Origin: an uncultured Kangiella sp.
GTDB taxonomy: Bacteria > Pseudomonadota > Gammaproteobacteria > Enterobacterales > Kangiellaceae
DNA length: 46,451 nucleotides
NCBI GenBank assembly: GCA_950096615.1
Contig: CATNCP010000024.1
Span: 1-46,451, forward strand
Direction of reading: 5' to 3'
In this document: piece by piece, positions 1 to 8,989 of the stretch
Position numbering within the stretch: the first letter of the stretch is position 1
Layout: each line of letters begins with the position of its first letter
The notes under the pieces: model-generated
What the model was told of the DNA's origin: nothing
The model's database searches: none
The model's input: the letters and a program-made list of their open reading frames with translations, nothing else
Translations under genes and position numbers: made by a program

Positions 1-99
1 ATGTCGGTCTATCAAGACTTGCTCGATCGTGGCGTATCGAAAGAATCCATTCATTCGGATATTCTGGATATTAAACGTCAGATGGGTGTGATGGACTAG
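1..99 (+). CDS. 3' end of an unidentified gene
   Basis: Open from the left window edge to a TAG at 97-99; 32 residues are visible. The ATG at position 1 may be internal, so the gene probably starts outside the window. The pattern (VYQDLLDRGV...IHSDIL) loosely resembles the last helix of ferredoxin/flavin-reductase-type oxidoreductases, but it is too short for a call. It converges on the APE cluster, with only 14 bases between the two stop codons. Confidence 0.4.
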   Translation: MSVYQDLLDRGVSKESIHSDILDIKRQMGVMD

Positions 100-121
100 T
101 CGACTGGTCTAGGTCACACCC
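84..121. terminator. Convergent-gene hairpin, possible bidirectional terminator
   Basis: Perfect 8-base arms GGGTGTGA (84-91) and TCACACCC (114-121) enclose a second stem, GACTAG (94-99) with CTGGTC (104-109, one G-T pair), capped by TCGA. The hairpin covers the stop codons of both convergent genes. There is no T-tract on either side, so factor-independent termination is not certain. Confidence 0.4.
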
Positions 122-1331
122 GCTTAAAGATAATTGATGTGTTAATCCCACCAAAGGCAAAGTTGTTACTCATGATGTATTGGTGATCCATATGACGATC
201 ATTCTCAACAATATAGTCAAGTTCAGCACAGTCAGGATCGATATTACTCAGGTTAGCCGTTGGTGCGTACCAGTTATTGCGCATCATTTCGATAGAGAGC
301 CAAGCTTCTATCGCCCCGCAGGCGCCTAAGGTGTGGCCAAAATAACTTTTGAGCGAACTGATGGGAATATCTCGTTTAAAAACCTCACGTGTTGCATGGC
401 TTTCCGCCACATCGCCTCGGTCGGTAGCTGTGCCGTGAGCATTAACATAGCCAATATCATCAGGAGTGAGGTCGGCGTTCTTTAGGGCAAGTTGCATTGC
501 GACTGACATGGTTTCTTTTTGTGGTTGAGTGACATGAGCGCCATCAGAGTTACAACCAAAACCAACGACTTCCGCTAAAATTGTCGCGCCACGAGCTTTC
601 GCATGTTCATACTCTTCTAGGATCAAAGTACCGGCACCCTCTCCTACCACTAAACCATCACGATCTTTATCAAAAGGACGTGGAGTTGATTGTGGAGAGT
701 TATTGTTGACTGAGGTTGCAAACAAAGAATCGAAAACGGCACCTTGAGTAATACACAGCTCCTCAGCGCCACCAGCAATCATGACTTTTTGCTGACCATA
801 TTTAACGGCCTCGTAAGCATAGCCAATGCCTTGGCTGCCGGAGGTACAAGCGCTACTGGTTGGAATGATGCGACCTTTAGTGGCAAAAAAGACGCCCATA
901 TTGACGGGAGCGGTATGGCTCATCATTTCAACGTAAGACGTTGACGTGAAGCCTGTCATGGGGCCGCCTTTGATCAAGTCGCCAAAGACAGGAATGGCTC
1001 GAGTGCTACCAGACGAAGACCCGTATGCAATACCGGTGTCGCCATTGGTTAGCGTGTCATGTTCTAACAAGCCTGCTTGCTCTAATGCTTTCTGGGTTGC
1101 ACAGGTGGCGAGTAAGGAAACACGCCCCATACTACGAATTTTTTTCCGAGGGAGTTTAGGGAATGTGTAATCAACAGGGGCGGCAAGGCTCGTGCGAAGT
1201 CCTGAACACTGATCCCACTCAGGCATAAACCGAACAGCATTGTTGCCTAGCTTTAATTGTTCCGAAATGGATGTCCAGTTATCACCAAAGGCGGTAATAC
1301 CAGACATGCCAGTGACAACCACTCGATTCAT
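114..1331 (-). CDS. apeR: Aryl-polyene beta-ketoacyl synthase (ApeR-like)
   Basis: A 405-residue condensing enzyme of the FabF/KAS-II type that would act in the cytoplasm on ACP-bound chains. The catalytic triad is visible: Cys162 in SSACTSG, His299 in NAHGTATD and His333 in FGHTLGACGA, with Lys328 nearby. A full-length, Cys-containing KS is expected to make C-C bonds, so it is a catalytic KS and not a chain-length factor. It is the last gene of the cluster and its start shares a base with the ketoreductase stop (TAATG-type coupling). The last four genes (KS, hotdog dehydratase, KR, KS) follow the order of described APE clusters (apeO-P-Q-R). The symbol is assigned by this order and by family, not by alignment. 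Confidence 0.88.
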   Translation of the reverse strand: MNRVVVTGMSGITAFGDNWTSISEQLKLGNNAVRFMPEWDQCSGLRTSLAAPVDYTFPKLPRKKIRSMGRVSLLATCATQKALEQAGLLEHDTLTNGDTGIAYGSSSGSTRAIPVFGDLIKGGPMTGFTSTSYVEMMSHTAPVNMGVFFATKGRIIPTSSACTSGSQGIGYAYEAVKYGQQKVMIAGGAEELCITQGAVFDSLFATSVNNNSPQSTPRPFDKDRDGLVVGEGAGTLILEEYEHAKARGATILAEVVGFGCNSDGAHVTQPQKETMSVAMQLALKNADLTPDDIGYVNAHGTATDRGDVAESHATREVFKRDIPISSLKSYFGHTLGACGAIEAWLSIEMMRNNWYAPTANLSNIDPDCAELDYIVENDRHMDHQYIMSNNFAFGGINTSIIFKRV

Positions 1332-2062
1332 TACGCCATACCCCCATTCACGGAAATAACCTGACGGGTAAGATAGCCGGCGGTATCAGAGAATAAATAA
1401 CTTACAAGCCCTGCAATTTCCTCTGGCTTGCCCATGCGGCGGGCAGGAATAACTTTCATGGCTTCTTGAGTGATTTCGTCATCAATCATATCCGTTTCAA
1501 TTAAGCCTGGAGCAACACAGTTTACGGTGATCTTGCGGCGAGCTAATTCAACGGCTAAAGCTTTGGTTGCGCCAATGAGCCCTGCTTTAGAAGCGCTATA
1601 ATTGACTTGGCCACGATTTCCCAGAACGCCGGATACTGAGGACATGGCGACGATTCGCCCACCTTGTTTTTTGCGTACCATCGGCATCACTAAGGGCTGA
1701 ACCACGTTATAGAAGCCATCAAGATTGGTATGGATGACATCGTCCCAATCGCTATCAGTCAACGCAGGAAAAGCGCCGTCACGGGTGATGCCTGCGTTAC
1801 AAACGACGCCATAAAAGGCGCCGTGAGTGTCGACATCAGCTTCTAATACTTGGCGCGTCTGCTCACGGTCAGCGATATCAAACTGTAGATAATGAGCAGA
1901 GCCGCCTTGCGACTGGATTTCAGCGACAGTGGCTTCAGCCTGATCAATGCCTGAACGGCAGTGGACTGTGACCGCAAAACCATCGTTGGCTAGCTGTAAG
2001 GCGATGCTCTTGCCGATCCCACGGCTTGAGCCTGTTACTAATACGCGTCTGCTCATAATCAA
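1331..2062 (-). CDS. apeQ: Aryl-polyene 3-oxoacyl-ACP reductase (FabG-like SDR, ApeQ-like)
   Basis: A 243-residue short-chain dehydrogenase/reductase that reduces the ketoacyl-ACP made by the KS to hydroxyacyl-ACP using NAD(P)H. The Rossmann glycine motif TGSSRGIG is at residues 10-17, and the catalytic residues are Ser142, Tyr155 and Lys159 (YSASK). CNAG at 88-91 is the usual structural NAG motif. Length and motifs are those of FabG. It lies between the dehydratase (4 bases upstream) and the KS. It is the only reductase in the cluster and no enoyl reductase is present, which fits a product that keeps its double bonds. Confidence 0.92.
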   Translation of the reverse strand: MIMSRRVLVTGSSRGIGKSIALQLANDGFAVTVHCRSGIDQAEATVAEIQSQGGSAHYLQFDIADREQTRQVLEADVDTHGAFYGVVCNAGITRDGAFPALTDSDWDDVIHTNLDGFYNVVQPLVMPMVRKKQGGRIVAMSSVSGVLGNRGQVNYSASKAGLIGATKALAVELARRKITVNCVAPGLIETDMIDDEITQEAMKVIPARRMGKPEEIAGLVSYLFSDTAGYLTRQVISVNGGMA

Positions 2063-2066
2063 ATAT

Positions 2067-2552
2067 CTAGTTAGTTAAAAGTTGGTTTTCATCATTGGTT
2101 TCAAAAACGCTGAGCTTTGCTTCAGCGATAACGTCGTCTTTGCAAGTTACTGAACATTGGAAAGCACCCAGTCCAGAGTCATCCATAAAAAGCTCTTCAA
2201 CCTCTACCTGGTACGTTTGGCCAGTTTCAAGAAGCGATTTATGCAACTGCATTTTTCTGGTGCCTAACAAAAATCCTAACTTAACAGCTTCTTGGTTTAA
2301 ATGAGATCTGACCCCTGCTAAAGCCGCGATAGACTGTGCCATATACTCAATAGTGAAGAAACTTTGCACACCTTGGTGATGGTCTTCATAGAAATGCGAA
2401 TCAGGACTAATATCGACCTCAGCACGAAGGGTTTGTTGGCTAAAGTCGACAATACGAGTGATCAGTATCATTGGCTCAGAATGTGGCAGCAACTCTGATA
2501 GGGGTATTGATGCGATGCTATTCTTTAGCTCTGTGTTGATAGTATTTTGCAT
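2067..2552 (-). CDS. apeP: Hotdog-fold 3-hydroxyacyl-ACP dehydratase (ApeP-like)
   Basis: About 161 residues, a FabA/FabZ-related hotdog protein expected to dehydrate 3-hydroxyacyl-ACP to the enoyl form in each elongation round. In described APE systems ApeP pairs with a second small dehydratase, ApeI; a matching small hotdog gene lies at 12,273. I start it at the ATG at 2552 (MQNTIN). A longer reading from a TTG at 2576 would overlap the upstream KS and lacks a clear ribosome site. The segment FFTIEYMAQSIAALAG corresponds to the central hotdog helix. I do not see a clean FabZ HFPxxPxxPG motif; the nearest is HFYEDHHQGV, so the active-site assignment is tentative. Confidence 0.8.
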   Translation of the reverse strand: MQNTINTELKNSIASIPLSELLPHSEPMILITRIVDFSQQTLRAEVDISPDSHFYEDHHQGVQSFFTIEYMAQSIAALAGVRSHLNQEAVKLGFLLGTRKMQLHKSLLETGQTYQVEVEELFMDDSGLGAFQCSVTCKDDVIAEAKLSVFETNDENQLLTN

Positions 2553-2556
2553 AAGA

Positions 2557-3747
2557 CTACACTTTGTTGCGGCCAATTATAACACTGACATTATTGCCAC
2601 CAAAGGCAAAAGAATTACTCATGGCAGTTTCAATGGACGAGTAAGGTTGCTGGTTATCAATGAGATGCATAGCTGGCAGTGAGTCGTCATAAGACCCATC
2701 AAAACAATGTTTAGGCAATAGTTTCTGAGTCTGATGTTGTAGAATCAACCAACAAAAAGCGAGTTCAGTGGCTCCAGCAGCGCCTAGTGTGTGCCCAGTA
2801 AGTGGTTTAGTAGAGCTGCATGGAGTGTTTGAGGTCAATACAGTGTTTACCGCACGACTCTCCATCGAGTCGTTTAGCTCAGTGCCAGTACCATGAAGAT
2901 TGAGGTAATGAATATCATCGGCAGATAGCTTGGCATCCTGTAGCGCGAGCTGCATCGATGAGGCTGCACCATCACCGTCAGGGTGCGGGGCCGAAATATG
3001 GTGGGCATCAGAGGATTCACCAACACCGAGTAGTTGAATGTCACTTGGCTCGCGGCTCATTATAAAGAGTGCCGCACCCTCCCCAATATTAATACCGTTG
3101 CGATTAGCGCTGAAGGGCACTGATAGGTCTTCGGATATCGCCTCTAAAGCGTTAAACCCATTCAAGGTCATGTCACACAAAGAGTCCGCGCCGCCTACGA
3201 TGACCACATCACAAAGGTTATTGTCAATAAGGCTCCTAGCTGAGGCTAAAACTTTGCCACTGGAGGAGCAAGCGGTTGATACCGCGTATGTGGGGCCTTT
3301 GGTACCGAGGTAGTCGCTAATAAATTCAGCACAAGAAGACATTTGGATCTGTGAGTAGTCGAATTGAGCTGGAAATGATGATTGCTTCAAATGGTGTGAT
3401 AGAGCTTGCTCGCCTTCCGCGATGCCTGATGTGCTGGTACCGACAACGACTCCGATGCGGTGTGCGGGGTATCTATTAAGGTAATCATCCAGCTGGGTCT
3501 TGAGTTGTTGTAAGCAGTGCAAAGCTAATTGGTTGTTGCGCGTATTATGCTTTGCCAGCGACTCGGGAATTAATGGCAACTCCAAAGCAACCGTTCCCAC
3601 AGTAAAGCGTTTATTATTAAGCTTTGTGTAGTAATCCTGCATGCCGCTAGTGTCGCCGGAATATAACTTCTCTAATACGTCATCGTGTCGATAACCAAGC
3701 GCGTTGATTAGAGCCATATGGTTAAGATACACAGCTGAATTACTCAT
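2557..3747 (-). CDS. apeO: Aryl-polyene beta-ketoacyl synthase (ApeO-like)
   Basis: A 396-residue KAS-II-type condensing enzyme with an intact triad: Cys160 in STACSSSG, His285 in LHGTGTE and His319 in LTGHTLGAAG. In characterised APE pathways this KS works as a heterodimer with a Cys-less chain-length factor. A good candidate partner is the first gene of this cluster (15,876-16,628). The gene overlaps the upstream lipoprotein by 8 bases and is followed at once by the dehydratase. With the KS at 114-1331 it makes two catalytic ketosynthases, usual for this pathway, where one may prime or extend early intermediates. Confidence 0.88.
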   Translation of the reverse strand: MSNSAVYLNHMALINALGYRHDDVLEKLYSGDTSGMQDYYTKLNNKRFTVGTVALELPLIPESLAKHNTRNNQLALHCLQQLKTQLDDYLNRYPAHRIGVVVGTSTSGIAEGEQALSHHLKQSSFPAQFDYSQIQMSSCAEFISDYLGTKGPTYAVSTACSSSGKVLASARSLIDNNLCDVVIVGGADSLCDMTLNGFNALEAISEDLSVPFSANRNGINIGEGAALFIMSREPSDIQLLGVGESSDAHHISAPHPDGDGAASSMQLALQDAKLSADDIHYLNLHGTGTELNDSMESRAVNTVLTSNTPCSSTKPLTGHTLGAAGATELAFCWLILQHQTQKLLPKHCFDGSYDDSLPAMHLIDNQQPYSSIETAMSNSFAFGGNNVSVIIGRNKV

Positions 3748-4321
3748 CGTTAGAAAACTCTATGGATAATGGTGTCAGGCTTAGGTTATAACCTCTTTGG
3801 TGATGAGTAAATTGAATATCACCTTTAAAACGTTCTTCTTCAGAGTAGCGAATAATGATTATGGTGTCGTTATTCTGAACAAGACTTCTTGTTAAGGAGT
3901 CAACTTCCTCAACATTCGCGCCACTTAAGTTTTGGTTTATTTGTTCCTGTGGCCATAGACTTAATTGAAGGTCTGCTAACAGGTACTCAGGTTTAATCGC
4001 ATCAATCATGGAAGAAAAGCCCTCAGCATTAACAGTGCCTTCTTGCATCATGATGGTAAATAACCGAGTACCGGTTGGGCTTAAGCCAACCATCGTTAAT
4101 TGACGGTTAGTGATTTCTGTATGAAAAATCAGATCATGACTTTCATCTTGATAAGTCACAGTGGCACTTTGAGTCAGTGTTAAGCCATTGCTGAACGGAA
4201 TAGTCGATAATAAAGTGTAATAAGTCTTGTCGGCAATTAAGACACGATCAACTTTGTGCTGATATTTACTCAGGCAACCCGATAACAGGAGTAGCGTGAT
4301 GGTAAGACTTAAGAGGCGCAT
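3740..4321 (-). CDS. DUF3261-like outer-membrane lipoprotein of the APE cluster
   Basis: 193 residues with a short lipoprotein signal: hydrophobic segment at 4-15 and lipobox LLSGC with the lipidated Cys at 16. The rest is soluble and beta-rich by appearance. It resembles the DUF3261 lipoproteins found in APE clusters, whose role is unproven. Its position after the exporter and flavoprotein genes suggests a part in placing or holding the pigment at the outer membrane. It overlaps both neighbours by 8-13 bases, consistent with translational coupling. Confidence 0.75.
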   Translation of the reverse strand: MRLLSLTITLLLLSGCLSKYQHKVDRVLIADKTYYTLLSTIPFSNGLTLTQSATVTYQDESHDLIFHTEITNRQLTMVGLSPTGTRLFTIMMQEGTVNAEGFSSMIDAIKPEYLLADLQLSLWPQEQINQNLSGANVEEVDSLTRSLVQNNDTIIIIRYSEEERFKGDIQFTHHQRGYNLSLTPLSIEFSNDE

Positions 4322-5598
4322 AATTCTCCTAGTACATCGAGTCTTTTTTGTGTGCTTTGATTATAAGGATTTTGTTTATCCCAAGCGTAGCCGGCCAGTA
4401 CTGAGCAGATCATTTCTCGGACATTTTGGGGAGCTTCTTGGAACTGTATGATTTGCTGTAACTGACCTTGATACCATGAATGAACAAATGCCTTAAAAGT
4501 ATCAACGCCAGTTTTCAGAGGTTGTGCAAACTCTGTCTCCCAACACACAGGATGATGATTAAACTGCTTCAATAAACAATCGCTAGCTAGGGACGCAGAT
4601 TTAAAAGCAATAGTAACGCCTGAAGAAAATATGGGATCTAAAAACTCGCCTGCATTACCCAGTAAAGCATAATGTTCGCCATATAATTGTTTCACATTAG
4701 ACGAGTAGCCAGTGATTTGTTGTGCTGGCCGAATAATATCAGCCTGCGTTAACAGTGAACTCAAACGTGGGGTTTGCTCGATGCAGTTAAGAAGTAATGA
4801 GTCAGTTGATTCAAATGCTCCGATACTACGAATATTATCGAAGAATTGAGGTTGAGCAACACAACCAACGGAAGCTGTGCCATCTGAAAAAGGAATCAGC
4901 CAGTACCAGACGTCTTGAAGCTCGGGGTGTGATTCAATCAGTATTTTATTTCTATCAAAGCTAGAGTCGGTGATATTGTCGCTAATATGCGCAAAAACAG
5001 AACTCCTTACCGGAAAGTCACTGGGTAGATCGAGATCCAGCAGTCGAGGTAAGACTCGTGCAAAGCCACTAGCATCAAGAACAAACTTACAACGCAGTTT
5101 GAGTTCATCTGCTACTTTTCCCGCCCCTTTTTGATTCTGTGCTTCTTGATTTGAGACATTAAGGATCGGTTGTGGCGTAAACTCGATACTATTGACAGCA
5201 TAGCCGAAAGCAAAGTCTGCACCAAATTCTTGAGCTTTTTGTGCGAGGAGCTGATCGAATTCAGCGCGTTTGACTTGATAAGTATACTCGGGACCGTCGC
5301 TCAACTTTTGTGAGAAGTCGAAAATAGATTCTTGGTTAGACGAGCTAAAAACAGCACCGTTTTTATATTGGAAGCCGAGTTTTTCAGCACAGTCTTCTAC
5401 AGCAGACAGTAAGTTGGCTTGTTCCAGATACGTCATGGATTGCGGTAATAGACTCTCACCAATAGAAAAGCGAGGGAAATGTTGTTTCTCGACGACCAAC
5501 ACTCGTAAGTTATTTTGCACCAACAGACTGGCTGCAAGAGCCCCAGAAGGTCCCGCTCCGATGATGATAACGTCATACTCTTGGTTGGAATTAATCAT
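4309..5598 (-). CDS. FAD-dependent oxidoreductase (halogenase/geranylgeranyl-reductase-like)
   Basis: About 429 residues, a flavoprotein of the tryptophan-halogenase/geranylgeranyl-reductase superfamily. GxGxxG appears as GAGPSGA near the N terminus, followed by the acidic end of beta-2 (VVEKQHFPR). GNAGEFLDPIFSSG near residue 320 is the second FAD-contact motif. I start it at the ATG at 5598, because AAGGGAG lies 7 bases upstream; a longer frame to 5634 would overlap the exporter by 44 bases. Related genes are common in APE clusters without an agreed function. I did not find the WxWxIP motif of true flavin-dependent halogenases (the local sequence is WYWLIPF), so halogenation is not claimed. 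Confidence 0.8.
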   Translation of the reverse strand: MINSNQEYDVIIIGAGPSGALAASLLVQNNLRVLVVEKQHFPRFSIGESLLPQSMTYLEQANLLSAVEDCAEKLGFQYKNGAVFSSSNQESIFDFSQKLSDGPEYTYQVKRAEFDQLLAQKAQEFGADFAFGYAVNSIEFTPQPILNVSNQEAQNQKGAGKVADELKLRCKFVLDASGFARVLPRLLDLDLPSDFPVRSSVFAHISDNITDSSFDRNKILIESHPELQDVWYWLIPFSDGTASVGCVAQPQFFDNIRSIGAFESTDSLLLNCIEQTPRLSSLLTQADIIRPAQQITGYSSNVKQLYGEHYALLGNAGEFLDPIFSSGVTIAFKSASLASDCLLKQFNHHPVCWETEFAQPLKTGVDTFKAFVHSWYQGQLQQIIQFQEAPQNVREMICSVLAGYAWDKQNPYNQSTQKRLDVLGELCAS

Positions 5599-7921
5599 TA
5601 GCGGGCTCCCTTGCTCGATAGATTTGATGGCCAAGTATTGGTGACAATAAGAAGACCGTCAATATGCCAGTTAACATGGTCAAACCAAAAGCATGAATGG
5701 CTGGAGTTTCGCTAAGTGATAAAAGACCGAAAGAAAGAAAGGTCGTGATGGCAGAAAGGCCAATAGCAAGGCTAATGTATTTTGAGCGATCTTTGGACTC
5801 AGCATAAAACAAGCCATAATCGATACCGATACCAAATACTAAATACAAGGCCAGGGTGCTGAATAAATTAAAGCTACCATTGATAAGTATGTTAATAATA
5901 ATCGCGAGTGATGAAGCGACGACAGGTCCCCAGACAATATAACCTGCAATACGAGTATTATATTTGATCGACAGCAATAAAAAGATCGCTGTAATAGCAA
6001 TTGATAACATGATTAATGTCAGTTCTCTGTACTCGGAAAACATATCCGACACCTTATCAACTTTGTTGATGAAGTATAAATTAGGATTGTTTTGCGCAAG
6101 TTTGGCAAGAGGCTCTATATGATGAATATTGTGCAGCGTAATAATAGAGGAGAACTGCTGATCGATTTGATCAAGCCAGAGATAAGAGAGCCGTTGACCA
6201 AGCGGGGATTGAAGCCAGGGCTTTAAAGTAAGGTATTCTTGTTCGCTAGTTGCAAATTCCGAGCCTAACGACCGTAGTTGTTCGTGGGTAACAAGTCCGA
6301 GATCGACGAAGTCGGACAGAGAGTCAGAATCCATAAAGTTAGATACTAATTGATAGTTAGACGTTTGCTCTTTTAGTGGCGGTACGAATTGAGCTAAGTG
6401 AGTATAGTCATCAATAACGCCCTGCTCTATTAGACGGCTAAGCTCAGGAGTAACAGAGTGAAGCTTATTCAGCAATTCTTGCTCAGTATTTCCTTTTACC
6501 ACGAAGAATTGGTTGGTTGCAGGAGCGGCAACGAGTTGCTGGATGGTTTTTTCTTGTTGATGGAGCTGTGGCGGTATGGCTTGAAGTTGACGAATGCTGT
6601 CATTGTTGCCATTAACCGTCGTCAGTAGCAAGCCTGCAGAAATAGGTGCAGCAAGTAGCAGGAGTAGAAATACAGGGTGACTCAGTTTTTGACTGATGCG
6701 ACTTAAGCCCATAAAACTTGATAGTAGCCAGTTGGGGCTGTTGACCTTAGTAGGAACCTGATCAAACAAAAGTGTTACGGTTAAGAAAGCTCCGATAAGT
6801 CCAGTAGCACAAAATAATGCCATCTGCTGTAAGCCTGGAAAAGGTGTGGTGAACAATGCCGCATAGCCGATGACGCTAGATATAAGACCTAAGCTGATTG
6901 CAGCGAGAATTTTGGTTAAAGGTTTAGGCGTTTCATTGGCACTGGCAAAGTAATGAAACGAGTAATCAACAGCGACGCCGATAAGACTTGCTCCAAAAAC
7001 AAGGGTAAGAACATGTACCGAGCCGAAAAAGGCATGGGTCATGGTAAACCCTAAGAAAATTCCAGCCCCGAGCGATGTCAGCGTTAAGAAAAGCGGCGTA
7101 ACGCTTTTAAAAGCAACGATCAAAAGAACAATGACGCCAATTAAAGAACCCAGTCCAATGGTTGAGATTTCTGACTTAGCAGAAGCTGCTGCATGCTGCG
7201 CATAGAATATGGCGCCGGTATAAAGTATCTCGGTTTCGGTTTTGGATTGTTGAAACTCTGTTACCAGAGACGACAGTTTTTGTTGGGAATTACTGTCGAA
7301 TGGTGATGTATTTAATGTCGCTGTTACTACAGCATAGGTACCACTTTGATTCGAATACAGAGTAATGTCATCGACAATTTTTCTCTGGCTATGTGTTGAG
7401 TTTATAGCAGTGACACTTTGTAAGTAACGATAAGACAATAGGTAAGGGTCGTTAGGCAGCAAAGCAATTAGTTGACTCGATAGTGGGGAGTAAACCATTT
7501 GTAGGGTAGCATCAATAAAGGGCTGGTTACCTTCTTGTCGCAATGTTTTTCTATCACTATTACTGAGTAAGTGAAACCGGTGGTTGAAATAAAGCTTACC
7601 GATAGCTTCTTGCTCATCTTGACTGATGTGGGAGTCTAGAGATTCTAGCAAGCCTGACTGCTCTAGGGATAAAGACAACGCTTTTGCAGAGTTGATAGTT
7701 GCAGTTTCATTGTCAGACTTCATGGCAAAGATAACTTTTTTAAAATTGTTGTCAGAAAACTTTTCGAAAGCTTTTTCCGCAAAAGGGTCTGCTTCGGTTT
7801 GCGGAACCAGTTTTAAGATATTGGTTTCAATTCGTAAACCAGAGTTGAGTTGGTAATAGAAAACCGCGCCTAGAATACAGACCGAAAATAACCACAAAAA
7901 GGAACGGTATTTAGTCAGCAA
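5591..7921 (-). CDS. MMPL/RND-superfamily exporter of the APE cluster
   Basis: 776 residues with the two-halves layout of MMPL proteins: one N-terminal membrane segment, a large periplasmic loop, a bundle of helices around 250-385, a second periplasmic loop, and a second bundle around 635-770. GVAVDYSFHYFAS (about residue 315) and GIGIDYGLFYAES (about 700) are the paired Asp-containing TM4/TM10-type motifs used for proton coupling. It probably moves the polyene or its lipid conjugate out of the inner membrane. It overlaps the LolA-like gene upstream by 11 bases, and the two are probably partners: MMPL extracts, LolA-like carries. Confidence 0.88.
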   Translation of the reverse strand: MLTKYRSFLWLFSVCILGAVFYYQLNSGLRIETNILKLVPQTEADPFAEKAFEKFSDNNFKKVIFAMKSDNETATINSAKALSLSLEQSGLLESLDSHISQDEQEAIGKLYFNHRFHLLSNSDRKTLRQEGNQPFIDATLQMVYSPLSSQLIALLPNDPYLLSYRYLQSVTAINSTHSQRKIVDDITLYSNQSGTYAVVTATLNTSPFDSNSQQKLSSLVTEFQQSKTETEILYTGAIFYAQHAAASAKSEISTIGLGSLIGVIVLLIVAFKSVTPLFLTLTSLGAGIFLGFTMTHAFFGSVHVLTLVFGASLIGVAVDYSFHYFASANETPKPLTKILAAISLGLISSVIGYAALFTTPFPGLQQMALFCATGLIGAFLTVTLLFDQVPTKVNSPNWLLSSFMGLSRISQKLSHPVFLLLLLAAPISAGLLLTTVNGNNDSIRQLQAIPPQLHQQEKTIQQLVAAPATNQFFVVKGNTEQELLNKLHSVTPELSRLIEQGVIDDYTHLAQFVPPLKEQTSNYQLVSNFMDSDSLSDFVDLGLVTHEQLRSLGSEFATSEQEYLTLKPWLQSPLGQRLSYLWLDQIDQQFSSIITLHNIHHIEPLAKLAQNNPNLYFINKVDKVSDMFSEYRELTLIMLSIAITAIFLLLSIKYNTRIAGYIVWGPVVASSLAIIINILINGSFNLFSTLALYLVFGIGIDYGLFYAESKDRSKYISLAIGLSAITTFLSFGLLSLSETPAIHAFGLTMLTGILTVFLLSPILGHQIYRAREPAND

Positions 7922-8537
7922 GGAAGGCTCCTAGTTGGCCTTTGGTCGTATGATCATCAATAGCAGTGAAATTGATTGTAGTAATATCTTGGTTAGCTTC
8001 TACAAAGTTAAGCTGATTGATTTGTTGTTTGCCTTTGATATCAACCTTGTGAAGTAAACGAAGAATATCTTTATTGTTGGGGGTGAGACTTATATGCCAT
8101 TCGCTATTAGTGCAAAAGGTATTCACTGCAAAGTTGTCGTTCAATTGCTCAATCTTGCCCGATAATATCGATAGGAAAGTCGAGGAAATAAGTTGTGAAG
8201 TTTGATTATTAGCGTTGGCAGGCATGTTCACTAACTGATCTTTTTTGTTGTACTGACGAAAGCTATCAGGGCTTATGACGGTGGTGCTTTTGATAGGTTT
8301 GGTGGTTTGCCAAACCACAGCTTCTTGATCTGCCAGTAATAAATAACCAGAAGACTTCAGGGGGTTGGCAAGTACTTTGATGTTTTTTTCTTGCTCAAAG
8401 CTCTGTAGATGAGGTTGCGACTGTATTGTTTGCATCAGCTGCTTGATGTCACACGATGCTTCTTCGCTTGAGAAGGAAGCTGTGCTTGTTGCAGCAATAA
8501 CCAGTATGGCGAGTATTCGGACGAGTTTATTTATCAT
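7911..8537 (-). CDS. LolA-like periplasmic carrier protein
   Basis: 208 residues with a cleavable-looking signal peptide (hydrophobic 6-21, then TASFSS) and no lipobox. The mature protein resembles the LolA/outer-membrane lipoprotein carrier fold: SFEQEKNIKVLANPLKSSG, then VVWQTTKPIKST, is the usual start of the half-barrel. LolA proteins shuttle hydrophobic cargo across the periplasm. Placed between a thioesterase and an MMPL exporter, this copy probably carries the pigment or its lipid conjugate and not general lipoproteins. It overlaps the thioesterase by 4 bases (ATGA). Confidence 0.82.
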   Translation of the reverse strand: MINKLVRILAILVIAATSTASFSSEEASCDIKQLMQTIQSQPHLQSFEQEKNIKVLANPLKSSGYLLLADQEAVVWQTTKPIKSTTVISPDSFRQYNKKDQLVNMPANANNQTSQLISSTFLSILSGKIEQLNDNFAVNTFCTNSEWHISLTPNNKDILRLLHKVDIKGKQQINQLNFVEANQDITTINFTAIDDHTTKGQLGAFLAD

Positions 8538-8983
8538 GATAAATCAGCAATATAATGTTCTAGTTGTTGTTGGAGTGCGTTAGGAGACACAAGTTGCATT
8601 TCAAAGTCAGTCGTCGTTACAGCTACTTGAACCGTGTAACCCTTACAAAGCTTTTCAGCAGTCTGTGCGTTCTGAATGATGTATTCAATTTTAAGACGAT
8701 TTTCACACTCTTTGAAAGTGGCGATACATAACAACTTATCACCGAAATTCGCTGGCTTAATATACTTAACGCGCATATCGATGATTGGCCAATAAAAACC
8801 GGAAGCCTTCATCTGAGGATAGTCATAATTTATCTTACGCAGCAATTCACAGCGAGCTTGCTCAAAGTATTTGACGTAATTTCCATGCCAGACAATGTGC
8901 ATGGGATCGAGGTCGAAGAAGGGAACTTCAACAAAACATTCAGCGGCTATAGCGTGTTGTTGTAGAGTTGTATTATCCATCAC
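8534..8983 (-). CDS. apeK: 4-hydroxybenzoyl-CoA-type hotdog thioesterase (ApeK-like)
   Basis: 149 residues, a 4HBT/YbgC-type hotdog thioesterase. The signature FFDLDPMHIVWHGNYVKYFE near residues 22-41 contains the family Asp (DxDPMxIVWHGNY). It would release acyl chains from ACP, either the finished polyene or stalled intermediates. APE clusters carry one such enzyme, named ApeK in the Xenorhabdus system as I recall it. It starts 6 bases after the ammonia-lyase stop and overlaps the LolA-like gene by 4 bases. A second possible start lies one codon downstream (MM). Confidence 0.85.
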   Translation of the reverse strand: MMDNTTLQQHAIAAECFVEVPFFDLDPMHIVWHGNYVKYFEQARCELLRKINYDYPQMKASGFYWPIIDMRVKYIKPANFGDKLLCIATFKECENRLKIEYIIQNAQTAEKLCKGYTVQVAVTTTDFEMQLVSPNALQQQLEHYIADLS

Positions 8984-8989
8984 GCGACC

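Noticed and set aside
4309-5598. Flavin-dependent halogenase activity for the APE flavoprotein
   Set aside because: The superfamily fold is there, but the WxWxIP motif is not matched (WYWLIPF), and nothing else suggests chlorination.
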